Shown piece after piece: positions 11,761-18,838 of a stretch of DNA of 64,000 bases (positions within the stretch are counted from its first letter, which is position 1; each line of letters starts with the position of its first letter). This stretch comes from Nocardia goodfellowii (GTDB lineage Bacteria > Actinomycetota > Actinomycetes > Mycobacteriales > Mycobacteriaceae): the NCBI RefSeq assembly GCF_017875645.1, contig NZ_JAGGMR010000001.1, positions 4,278,001-4,342,000 on the forward strand, in the 5' to 3' direction. The position numbers were made by a program, and so were the translations under genes. The notes beneath the pieces were generated by a model. The model did not search any database. It saw nothing but the letters and a program-made list of their open reading frames with translations, and was not told the DNA's origin.

Positions 11761-12422
11761 GCGCGCTGGAACACCGCGCGCCAGCGGGCGACGCCCGGCA
11801 CGTCGGGACGTGGGACCTCTTCGATCAGCACCGGTTTCAACTCCTCGGTGGCGAAGGCGTCGATCTCGGATCGGGTGAGCGGCCACGGCGGCCCGTCCAC
11901 CTGCGCCCCCTCGGCCCGGATACCGGAGATGACGAGCAATGTGCCGCCCGGCGCCACCAGGCTCGAAACCCGCGCGGTCGCCCGGTCGCGGACCGACAGC
12001 GGCATCGACTGCACCGTGATCGACTCCACCACCAGGTCGTATCCGCTGATCCAGGCCGCGGGCGGGGCCAGTAGGTCGGCCACCACATACTCGACCGTGG
12101 ATTCGGGAAAGCGGGCCCGCGCGGTCGCGAGAGCGGTCTCGGAGATATCGAACGCGGTCGTCCGAAACCCGAGGGCGGCGATGTACTCGGCGTCCCGGCC
12201 CAGCCCGCAGCCGATGACGAGCGCGCGCCGCCCGGCCCCCTCCGCCGCGTGCCGTGCCATCCACGTGACCAGCAGCGGGTTGGGTTCGGCGGCGTCCCAC
12301 GGCACGATCGCCGACCCGTCGGCGGCCTCGGCCTACAGCTGCTCGAACCAACCGGTGGGGTCGCCGCGGCGTAGCGATTCGGTGGCCAGGCGGGTCGCGT
12401 CCGCGTCATCGGGGTTGCTCAC
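11757..12422 (-). pseudogene. SAM methyltransferase (TPMT-like) interrupted by an in-frame amber codon
   Basis: Read from a GTG at 12422, the frame encodes 29 N-terminal residues ending DPTGWFEQL. A TAG then sits at 12333-12335, and the same frame continues as AEAADGSAIVPWD and a full methyltransferase core. SAM motif I is LVIGCGLGRDAEY, followed by TAFDIS and VESITVQSMP. Members of this family normally have a Tyr where the stop sits (WFEQLY, then VPWD), so a TAC-to-TAG change is the simplest reading. A shorter protein from GTG at about 12314 (VPWDAAEPNPLLV) might still be made without the N-terminal helix. It could also be a sequencing error. Confidence 0.7.
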
Positions 12423-12445
12423 TCGGGCGAGTCTCGCACAAATTC

Positions 12446-12486
12446 TTCCGACGTGATTTCGGAATGCGGAAGGAAGTTTTCCGCAT
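12446..12486. promoter_or_regulatory. Overlapping inverted repeats upstream of epoxide hydrolase
   Basis: Two dyads lie just before the epoxide hydrolase start. One is TTCCG, 9 nt, CGGAA (12446-12464). The other is a perfect 8-bp pair, ATGCGGAA, 7 nt, TTCCGCAT (12464-12486). This AT-richer block between divergent genes is a likely operator. No regulator gene is adjacent, so the binding protein is unknown. Confidence 0.45.
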
Positions 12487-12506
12487 TGCGCTGGAGAGTG
12501 GTGCTC

Positions 12507-13673
12507 ATGACGAACACAGCGCAGATCCGCCCCTTCCAGATCGACATCCCGCAGGCCGAGCTCGACGAGTTGCGGCAGCGGCTGGCCGCGACCCGCTGGC
12601 CGGTGCTGCCCGCGGGGACCGAAAACGATTGGCGCCGCGGCATTCCCGGCAACTATCTGCGCGAGCTGGCCGAGTACTGGGGTGGATCGTTCGACTGGCG
12701 CGAGCAAGAGGCGGCATTGAATGCCTTCCCACAGTTCATCACCGAGATCGACGGGCAGCCGACGCACTTCTTCCATGTGCGGTCGGCGGAACCGACCGCG
12801 GTGCCGTTGCTGCTGGTGCACGGCTACCCGAGTACCGTGGTCGAATTCCTCGACGTCATCGGCCCGCTGACCGATCCCCGGTCCTATGGCGGTACGGCGG
12901 CGGACGCGTTCCATGTGGTGATTCCGTCGCTGCCGGGGTTCGGGTTCTCCACACCGCTGGCCGACACCGGGTGGGAGATGAAGCGGACCACCGAGGCCCT
13001 CGCCGAACTCATGACCCGACTCGGATACGAGCGGTTCGCCACCCAGGGCAGCGATGTCGGATCAGGGATCACGGGGCGATTGGCGGCCACGCTGCCGGAA
13101 CGGGTGATCGCGAGTCATGTGGTGACCGATCGGGGGATGCTCGGGCTGATGGGGGAGCAGGTTCCGCTGCCGGAGCATCTGACCGACGACGAGCTGGCGT
13201 TGATCGCGGTCGAACAGGCGAAGTGGGCACAGGAACAGGGTTATCTTGTGCTGCAACAGCATCGGCCGCAGTCGATCGGTCCGGCGCTGACCGATTCGCC
13301 GGTGGCTCAGCTCGCGTGGATCGCCGAGAAGTTCCAGAACTGGACCGACCCGGCGCGCTCGCCGGAGGAATCGGTGGATCGCGATCGGTTGCTGGCCACG
13401 ATCAGCATTTACTGGTTCACGGGCAGCGGCGCGACCGCGGCCCAATTCCTCTGGGAGGTCGAACATTCGGGACTGGATTGGGTCGCCCCGTCGAATGTGC
13501 CCACCGGTTGGGCCGTGTTCAACACCAGCCCGGTGATGCGCTCGGCGATGAACCCCGGCGGTTACCTCGAGCACTTCACCGAGCACACCGAGGGCGGGCA
13601 TTTCGCGGTGATGGAGCAGCCGGGTCTGTTCGTCGAGGACGTACGCGCCTTCTTCCGGAAGCATCGCGGGTGA
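12507..13673 (+). CDS. Epoxide hydrolase (alpha/beta hydrolase with EHN domain)
   Basis: This 388-residue enzyme adds water to an epoxide to give a diol. The N-terminal EHN domain (IRPFQIDIPQAELDELRQRL, then YWGGSFDWREQEAALN) is that of microsomal-type epoxide hydrolases. It is followed by the hydrolase core: oxyanion loop HGYPST near residue 105, nucleophile Asp in GSDVGSGI near residue 181, and the catalytic His in GGHFAVMEQP near the C-terminus. ATG 12507 begins MTNTAQIRPF; in-frame codons upstream run through the inverted repeats. The physiological substrate is unknown. Confidence 0.9.
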   Translation: MTNTAQIRPFQIDIPQAELDELRQRLAATRWPVLPAGTENDWRRGIPGNYLRELAEYWGGSFDWREQEAALNAFPQFITEIDGQPTHFFHVRSAEPTAVPLLLVHGYPSTVVEFLDVIGPLTDPRSYGGTAADAFHVVIPSLPGFGFSTPLADTGWEMKRTTEALAELMTRLGYERFATQGSDVGSGITGRLAATLPERVIASHVVTDRGMLGLMGEQVPLPEHLTDDELALIAVEQAKWAQEQGYLVLQQHRPQSIGPALTDSPVAQLAWIAEKFQNWTDPARSPEESVDRDRLLATISIYWFTGSGATAAQFLWEVEHSGLDWVAPSNVPTGWAVFNTSPVMRSAMNPGGYLEHFTEHTEGGHFAVMEQPGLFVEDVRAFFRKHRG

Positions 13674-13743
13674 GGCGCCCGGCCGTCGCAACCGCCGGTG
13701 CGCGATGGGCTGGGTGGCTGGGCCATCGGCCGGTTGAATGGAT

Positions 13744-13841
13744 GTGCGCGACCGGCTGAGCGGACTGGTGCGCGACCGGTCGAGCGGACTGGTGCGCGAC
13801 CGGTCGAGCGGACTGGTGCGCGACCGGCTAAGCGGATTCGG
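13744..13841. repeat. Four tandem 24-bp repeats
   Basis: There are four head-to-tail copies of a 24-bp unit starting GTGCGCGACCGG and ending GCGGACTG, at 13744, 13768, 13792 and 13816. The two middle copies are identical and the outer ones differ by a few bases. The array fills the gap after the epoxide hydrolase, and the last copy overlaps the 3' end of the minus-strand XRE gene. It looks like a slippage-generated minisatellite. Confidence 0.85.
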
Positions 13842-14091
13842 CGAGCGCGGCGGAACGCCAGGTGTCGGCCAGCTCCTGGAGCGGCAGGTCGAGCGCCTGG
13901 CTCAGCGCCACCACCGTTCCGAAGGCGGGGGAGGGCAGGCGGCCGGTCTCGATCTTGCGCAGGGTTTCGGGCGAAATGCTCGCGGCCCGAGCGACTTCGG
14001 CGAGATCGCGCTCGCCGCGGGCCGCGCGCAGCAGCCCGCCGAGGCGACGGCCGGCCTCGATCTGGGCGGTGGTGAGCGGAAGACGAACCAT
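13828..14091 (-). CDS. XRE-family helix-turn-helix regulator
   Basis: This 87-residue single-domain regulator has a Cro/C1-type HTH: LGGLLRAARGERDLAEVARAA, SISPETLRKIETGRLPSPAFGT, then VVALSQALDLPLQELAD. It is divergent from a methionine aminopeptidase gene. The two near-identical palindromes between them make autoregulation and control of that gene likely. The last codons (LAESA) fall inside the outermost 24-bp tandem repeat, so the C-terminus may vary between strains. Confidence 0.88.
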   Translation of the reverse strand: MVRLPLTTAQIEAGRRLGGLLRAARGERDLAEVARAASISPETLRKIETGRLPSPAFGTVVALSQALDLPLQELADTWRSAALAESA

Positions 14092-14114
14092 GATCCCACG
14101 CTAGCACGCCGATT

Positions 14115-14156
14115 GGTATAAAAATACCGGGCACGCTACGGTGGTATTAAAATACC
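14115..14156. promoter_or_regulatory. Twin 14-bp operators between XRE gene and map
   Basis: There are two palindromes of the form GGTAT-N4-ATACC: GGTATAAAAATACC at 14115-14128 and GGTATTAAAATACC at 14143-14156. Their centres are 28 bp apart, and the whole block is framed by TTGG and CCAA, making it symmetrical. Each is very AT-rich in a high-GC setting and contains -10-like words (TAAAAT on the plus strand), so binding would block both divergent promoters. Confidence 0.75.
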
Positions 14157-14173
14157 AACGAGAGGTGAGCGCA

Positions 14174-14941
14174 GTGGTGGAGTTGAAGTCGCCCGAGGAG
14201 ATCGAGCGGATGCGGGTAACCGGACAGTTCGTCGGCGAGGTGCTCGCGGATCTGCGCACCCGCGCTCAGGTCGGCGTGAATCTGCTGGATCTGGAAGCGC
14301 ATGTGCGCGAACGGATCCGGCGGCGCGGCGCGGTGTCCTGCTACTGGGATTACGCACCGTCGTTCGGTCGCGGGCCGTTCCGCAATACGGTCTGCCTGTC
14401 GGTCAACGACGCTGTGCTGCATGGACTTCCGCACGACTACGTGCTGGCCGACGGCGACGTGCTGAGCATGGATCTCGCCGTCGGGATCGACGGCTGGGTC
14501 GCGGACGCGGCCACCACCGTCATCGTCGGCGACGCCGCCCCGGCGGACGCGAAGCTGGTCCGCGCCACCGAGGAGGCGCTGGCCGCCGCCATCGCGGTCG
14601 CGGTGCCCGGCAACAAGACCGGCGATATCTCCGCGGCCATCGGCGCGGTCGCGAAAGCGCACGGCTATCCGGTGAACATGGAGTTCGGCGGCCACGGCCT
14701 GGGGCGCACCATGCACGAGGACCCGCACGTGGCCAATGCGGGCCGCCCCGGCCGCGGCTACCCCCTGCGCCCCGGTCTGACCATTGCCATCGAACCCTGG
14801 TTCGCCCGCACCACCGACCGCATCTACACCGATGCGGACGGCTGGACGATCCGGTCCGCCGACGGCTCGAACACCTCGCACTCGGAGCACACCGTCGCCA
14901 TCACCGAAGCCGGTCCACAGGTGCTGACCTCGGCGGTGTAG
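14174..14941 (+). CDS. map: Type I methionine aminopeptidase (regulated paralogue)
   Basis: This 255-residue metallopeptidase removes the initiator Met. Metal ligands are visible: Asp in LSMDLAVGIDGW, Asp in VADAATT, His in FGGHGLGRTMHEDPHV, Glu in AIEPWF and Glu in HSEHTVAIT. The N-terminus starts directly with the catalytic fold (LKSPEEIERMRVTGQFVGEVL) and has no zinc-finger or linker extension. Start at GTG 14174 (next codon also GTG) after GAGGTGAG. The dedicated XRE regulator and palindromes suggest it is not the housekeeping copy but a conditionally expressed one, which is an inference. Confidence 0.92.
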   Translation: MVELKSPEEIERMRVTGQFVGEVLADLRTRAQVGVNLLDLEAHVRERIRRRGAVSCYWDYAPSFGRGPFRNTVCLSVNDAVLHGLPHDYVLADGDVLSMDLAVGIDGWVADAATTVIVGDAAPADAKLVRATEEALAAAIAVAVPGNKTGDISAAIGAVAKAHGYPVNMEFGGHGLGRTMHEDPHVANAGRPGRGYPLRPGLTIAIEPWFARTTDRIYTDADGWTIRSADGSNTSHSEHTVAITEAGPQVLTSAV

Positions 14942-14953
14942 CGCCGGAACCGG

Positions 14954-15670
14954 TTACTCGGTCAGCCACCGCTCCAACTCGGTGCCCGCCTGGAGTTCCT
15001 CGGCGACGATCGCGCGATCCTCGGACGAGAGATCGAGCTCGCGGACCTGCGCCCGGTAGGCCGCGGCTCGTTCCGGCTCCGCCATGGCGACCGCCAATTC
15101 CGCGAGCATGGCCAGCGCGCGACCGCGCTCCACCGGCGTCGACTCGATGGCGAACCGGCCCAGTCCGACTTCCAGTACCCGGGCCGCGGCCTTGTCGTCG
15201 TTCTTGAAATCCCGCAGGATGCGGGCGTTATCGAGCGTCTTGGCGAGGTTGTCCAGTTCGGCCGAGCCGCCGTACTCCACCGCGTCCTCCGGCTCGTCCC
15301 GCTGAATGAACAGCAGGTAGTTGCCGGACGGGTCGACCAGGGTGAACCGGCTCTGGCCCGGACGAAACCGGGTGATTCGCGGTGACCCCTGCGCCGGGAT
15401 CTTCCCGTAGCGCGCCCGCAGGCGTGCGGTGAAGTCGCGGTGCCGGGCGGCCACGTCGTCGACCATGATCAGGCACCCCACCGACTCGGCCGCGGCATCG
15501 AGCCCGGTGGGCCGGGCGGTGAAATGCACCGGGCAGCCGTCGCGCTCCAGCGCGAGGTAGGTGTACGGCCGGGTCTGGGCGGAGACGACCTTGTACCCGA
15601 GGGCTTTGTAGAAGTCGAGGGTTTCCTCCGTCGATCCGCTCCAGAGCACCGGTACGGGGTAGTCGGCCAT
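14954..15670 (-). CDS. VOC-superfamily protein with C-terminal helical domain
   Basis: This 238-residue protein has a glyoxalase/bleomycin-resistance (VOC) module at residues 1-125 (VPVLWSGSTEETLDFYKALGYKVV, FTLVDPSGNYLLFIQR). A roughly 110-residue, charge-rich helical domain follows, with Ala-rich helices ending AEELQAGTELERWL. The VOC part could bind an antibiotic or a small electrophile. The extra domain is not one I can name. It is divergent from a PadR regulator, with paired operators between them, and is probably that regulator's target. Confidence 0.78.
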   Translation of the reverse strand: MADYPVPVLWSGSTEETLDFYKALGYKVVSAQTRPYTYLALERDGCPVHFTARPTGLDAAAESVGCLIMVDDVAARHRDFTARLRARYGKIPAQGSPRITRFRPGQSRFTLVDPSGNYLLFIQRDEPEDAVEYGGSAELDNLAKTLDNARILRDFKNDDKAAARVLEVGLGRFAIESTPVERGRALAMLAELAVAMAEPERAAAYRAQVRELDLSSEDRAIVAEELQAGTELERWLTE

Positions 15671-15688
15671 GGATCTCTCCTCAATCGA

Positions 15689-15754
15689 TACTAATCAAGT
15701 TTGACTACCTCAGGCTAGGACCGGCGTCGAACGGAAGTCAAATTTGAGTAGTAT
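15689..15754. promoter_or_regulatory. Paired inverted operators in the VOC/PadR divergent promoter
   Basis: Two 19-bp blocks face each other. The first, at 15689-15707, reads AGTCAAACTTGATTAGTAT on the minus strand. The second, at 15736-15754, reads AGTCAAATTTGAGTAGTAT on the plus strand, with 17 of 19 bases identical. Each has a palindromic core (TCAAATTTGA, or TCAAGTTTGA with one mismatch) and ends in TAGTAT, a plausible -10. So each divergent promoter carries its own PadR-type site. Confidence 0.7.
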
Positions 15755-15777
15755 GAGTTCGAGCGAAGGAGCCGAAC

Positions 15778-16326
15778 ATGCCCGCTGTACGTCTGCTGGT
15801 GCTGGGCGTCATCCGACGGCAGCAACCCACCCACGGCTACGCCGTGCGCCGCGAACTGCTCTCCTGGCAGGCCGAAACCTGGACCAATGTGAAGCCGGGC
15901 TCGATCTATCATGCGATCAAGCAACTCGCCGCCGAAGGAAAACTCGACGCTCTCCGGACCGAGGACAGCGCCGAAGGTCCGGGCCGCACCCTGTACGCGA
16001 TGACCGAGGCGGGGGAGGCGGAGTTCCGCAAGCTGATGGACAGTGCGCTGGTGAGCATCGACATGGAGGAACTCGGCGCGGCGATCGCCTTCATGGACGC
16101 GCTGCCGCGCGGGCATATCGTCGAGAAGCTACGTCAACAGCAGCGCAACAGCGCCGAGGTGCGCGACGGACTGCTCGAGATGATCCCGACATTTCCCGGC
16201 CGCTACGAACCGCCGTACTCCACCGATCTCCTCGAACTCTGGAGCGGAGTGTTCGCGAACCTCACCGGCTGGACCGGTGGACTGATCGAACGGCTGGAGG
16301 CCGGCGAATATCGAACAGCCGACTGA
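15778..16326 (+). CDS. PadR-family transcriptional regulator
   Basis: This 182-residue regulator has a winged-helix domain at residues 1-85: VRLLVLGVIRRQQPTHGYAVRREL, SIYHAIKQLAAEGKLDALRTED and the wing GPGRTLYAMTEAG. A C-terminal dimerisation helix region follows (Vir_C type). A good ribosome site (AAGGAG) precedes the ATG. It most likely represses itself and the divergent VOC gene through the two TCAAATTTGA-type sites. The inducer is unknown. Confidence 0.88.
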   Translation: MPAVRLLVLGVIRRQQPTHGYAVRRELLSWQAETWTNVKPGSIYHAIKQLAAEGKLDALRTEDSAEGPGRTLYAMTEAGEAEFRKLMDSALVSIDMEELGAAIAFMDALPRGHIVEKLRQQQRNSAEVRDGLLEMIPTFPGRYEPPYSTDLLELWSGVFANLTGWTGGLIERLEAGEYRTAD

Positions 16327-16361
16327 CGCAACGAGATCCGGTGCCCAGTAGGCTGACCCAC

Positions 16362-16745
16362 ATGACGAACACCCTCGGGGCCGTCGGCAAGGCCGACTAC
16401 GTATTGCTGACCACCTTCCGCAAGGACGGGACCCCGGTCGGCACCCCGGTCTGGGCCGTGGCATCCGAGGGCAAGCTCTACGCCTGGACGGTCACCGACA
16501 GCTGGAAAGTGAAGCGACTGCGCCGCAATCCCGCTGTCACCCTGCAGCCGTGCAGTCCGAGCGGCAAACCGCACGGCGAAGTCATCGAAGGCACCGGGCG
16601 GGTGCTGGACGCGGCGGGCACCGAACGGGTTCGCAGTCTGTTGAAAAAGAAGTACTTCATTCTCGGGCCGCTCATCATTCTGGGCAGCAATCTGCGCCGC
16701 GGCAAAGCGGGCACGATCGGCATCGAGATCACCCCCGCCCCTTGA
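16362..16745 (+). CDS. PPOX-class F420-dependent oxidoreductase-like protein
   Basis: This is a 127-residue split-barrel flavin/deazaflavin protein. Family features are YVLLTTFRKDGTPVGTPVWAVASEGKLYAWT, WKVKRLRRNPAVTLQPCS and the VIEGTGRVLD strand. Such proteins bind F420 or FMN and are common in Mycobacteriales. The substrate is unknown. It lies 35 bp after padR on the same strand and may be co-transcribed. Confidence 0.8.
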   Translation: MTNTLGAVGKADYVLLTTFRKDGTPVGTPVWAVASEGKLYAWTVTDSWKVKRLRRNPAVTLQPCSPSGKPHGEVIEGTGRVLDAAGTERVRSLLKKKYFILGPLIILGSNLRRGKAGTIGIEITPAP

Positions 16746-16764
16746 TCATCCGCCGTTCGGCGCG

Positions 16765-16782
16765 GGCCCGGCGTGCCGGGCC
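16765..16782 (+). terminator. GC-rich hairpin after the PPOX gene
   Basis: A perfect 8-bp inverted repeat, GGCCCGGC and GCCGGGCC with a 2-nt gap, lies 20 bp after the stop. There is no T-run. It may be a factor-assisted terminator. Confidence 0.35.
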
Positions 16783-16902
16783 GACCGAATCGGCACGACT
16801 CGCGGCGCACCCGCACGCGCTCGGCTATCCTTCCTCGGGCACGGGGGTGGTCCACAGCCGAGCACATCGCTTCGACTCTGCCCCAGTAGAGGGAGGGACT
16901 GT

Positions 16903-17421
16903 ATGACTGCACCGACAAGACGGCCGAATGCCTCTCGCCCGTACCCGATCGCCGAACCCACCGAGCCCGAATACGGACCCGACCACAATGGCTGGGTCCC
17001 CGTCATCATCGCCGGGGTGGTCGCTGCCTTCGCGATCGCCGTCGCCGGTGTGATCGCCGGACTGGTTGTCGTCAATATTCGCGAAAACGACACCCCCGCA
17101 CCGAAACCCACACCCACCGCGGCGGTCCAGGCCCCGGCGGCGATCGCGCCGATCGGCGCGCTGCCGACCACTCCGGTGGCCACGCCCGCCGTCGTCGTGC
17201 CGGACAACCTCGACCCGGTCGCCGTGCAGCGCGGCATCGTCGAGGTGCTCAGCGAGTCCTACGGCCTGGCGGCGATCAAAGACGTCAAATGCCCCGAGGA
17301 GTTGCCCGTGGTCGTGGGCAGCAGCTACGAATGCAGCCTCCGGATCGATGGGCTGAAGAAGACCGTCGCGGTCACCGTCACCGATCAGGACGGCACCTAC
17401 GAGGTGTCACGGCCGCATTGA
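16903..17421 (+). CDS. Membrane-anchored protein with DUF4333-like C-terminal domain
   Basis: This 172-residue protein has a Pro-rich cytoplasmic N-terminus and one TM helix at about residues 32-56 (VPVIIAGVVAAFAIAVAGVI). An Ala/Pro linker leads to an extracytoplasmic domain of about 70 residues. That domain (VEVLSESYGLAAIKDVKCPEE, SSYECSLRIDG, VTVTDQDGTYEV) has the two conserved Cys of DUF4333 proteins found across Mycobacteriales. The function is unknown. Confidence 0.78.
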   Translation: MTAPTRRPNASRPYPIAEPTEPEYGPDHNGWVPVIIAGVVAAFAIAVAGVIAGLVVVNIRENDTPAPKPTPTAAVQAPAAIAPIGALPTTPVATPAVVVPDNLDPVAVQRGIVEVLSESYGLAAIKDVKCPEELPVVVGSSYECSLRIDGLKKTVAVTVTDQDGTYEVSRPH

Positions 17422-17425
17422 GCGC

Positions 17426-18838
17426 TCAGGTCGCCTGACTCACCGAAGACATGTGGAAGTCGGGAATCCGCAACGGCGGCATGGCCGTTCGGGTGAACCA
17501 GTCCTTCCACTCGCGCGGCAGGGTGACCTGGGTACGGCCCGCTTCGCTGACCCGGCGCAACAGGTCCAGCGGGCTCTCGTTGAACCGGAAGTTGTTCACC
17601 GCGGCGGTGACCTCCCCGTTCTCCACCAGATAGACGCCGTCGCGGGTGAGACCGGTCAGCAGCAGCGTGGCCGGATCGACCTCACGGATATACCAGAGGC
17701 AGGTCAGCAGCAGACCGCGTTCGGTACCCGCGATCATGTCCGCGAGCGAGGTATCCGTCCCGCCCGTCATGAGCAGGTTCTCGCCGGGAACCGTGACCGG
17801 AGCGTCGAATTCGGCGGCCGTCGCGCGCGGATACACCAGTGACCGGATGACACCCTCACGCAGCCAGTCCACCCGATCGGCGGTCAACCCGTTGTCGAAC
17901 ACCGACACCGACTCCGACGACGAGGACGTGGCGACGAACGGGATGTACTCGAGTCCGGCGGCGGCGGGATCGGAGTAGAGGGTGAGCGGAAGATCGGTGA
18001 GCCGCTCCCCGACGCGCGTGCCGCCCGGCCGGGCGAAGGCGGTGTGGCCTTCATGCGCGCCGCGGCCCTCCATGGACCAGTTCATATAGATCATCAGGTC
18101 GGCCACCGCCGAGGGTGGGAGCAAGGTTTCGTAGCGGCCCGCGGGCAGCTCGACACGACGCTTCGACCAGTCCAGGCGGCGCGACAATTCGGTCAGCAGG
18201 CCGGGGACATCCACGTCGGCGAAATCCTGCGTACCGGCGCCGGCCCAGGCGCTCGCCAGATCCGCTCCGGCGCCGCGCTTTCCGTTGATCTCGATCGACC
18301 CGGTCGGCTGAATCCAGCGCCTGCGGATCCCGGTCGAGGTGCCCAGCCAGGTGGAATGCACCTGATGGTGGGCGAAACCATAGAGCTTGTCGCCGCCGTC
18401 GAAGCCGGTCGCGAGATCGCGGGCCACGCCTTCGAAGACGGTGATGTCGGTGGTGCGGGGCGCGCCGTCCCAGGGCAGATCCCAGTCCGCGCTGTCCGCG
18501 CGCAACGCGTCCGGATCCAGCAGGGGCATGGCGTCTTTCGCGGGTTCGGCGGTGCGGGCCGCTTCCTCGCTGGCGCGCACCACGGCCTCGACCTCGTCGG
18601 CGTTCACGCTGGTGGAGCTGATGCTGCCGACACGGGCGCTGTTCGGCCCGTCGCGGAAGATCGACACCACCGCCCAGGATCGGGACACCGAGGAACCGTT
18701 GGTGGTCATCGAATTCCCGGCCCACCGCAGCGACGCCTCGTGCGCGTCGGTGACGAGGACGACGGCCTCGTCCGCCCGGGACAGGCGCAGGGCCTGTTCG
18801 ACGACCTCGGGAGCGGCCGAAACCGTTGTCGCAGTCAC
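17426..18838 (-). CDS. tldE: TldE/PmbA-family metalloprotease subunit
   Basis: This 470-residue partner of TldD lacks its own metal site. In E. coli the TldD/TldE heterodimer degrades unfolded peptides and matures microcin B17 and the CcdA antitoxin. Family features are the N-terminal LRLSRADEAVVLV, the VIRSLVYPRATAAEFD region, LLMTGGTDTSLADMIAGTERGLLLT and the C-terminal FRFNESPLDLLRRV. The start overlaps the tldD stop by 4 nt, so the two subunits are translationally coupled. Confidence 0.92.
   Translation of the reverse strand: MTATTVSAAPEVVEQALRLSRADEAVVLVTDAHEASLRWAGNSMTTNGSSVSRSWAVVSIFRDGPNSARVGSISSTSVNADEVEAVVRASEEAARTAEPAKDAMPLLDPDALRADSADWDLPWDGAPRTTDITVFEGVARDLATGFDGGDKLYGFAHHQVHSTWLGTSTGIRRRWIQPTGSIEINGKRGAGADLASAWAGAGTQDFADVDVPGLLTELSRRLDWSKRRVELPAGRYETLLPPSAVADLMIYMNWSMEGRGAHEGHTAFARPGGTRVGERLTDLPLTLYSDPAAAGLEYIPFVATSSSSESVSVFDNGLTADRVDWLREGVIRSLVYPRATAAEFDAPVTVPGENLLMTGGTDTSLADMIAGTERGLLLTCLWYIREVDPATLLLTGLTRDGVYLVENGEVTAAVNNFRFNESPLDLLRRVSEAGRTQVTLPREWKDWFTRTAMPPLRIPDFHMSSVSQAT

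Noticed and set aside
13744..13841. CRISPR array
   Set aside because: The 24-bp units are directly tandem with no unique spacers between them.
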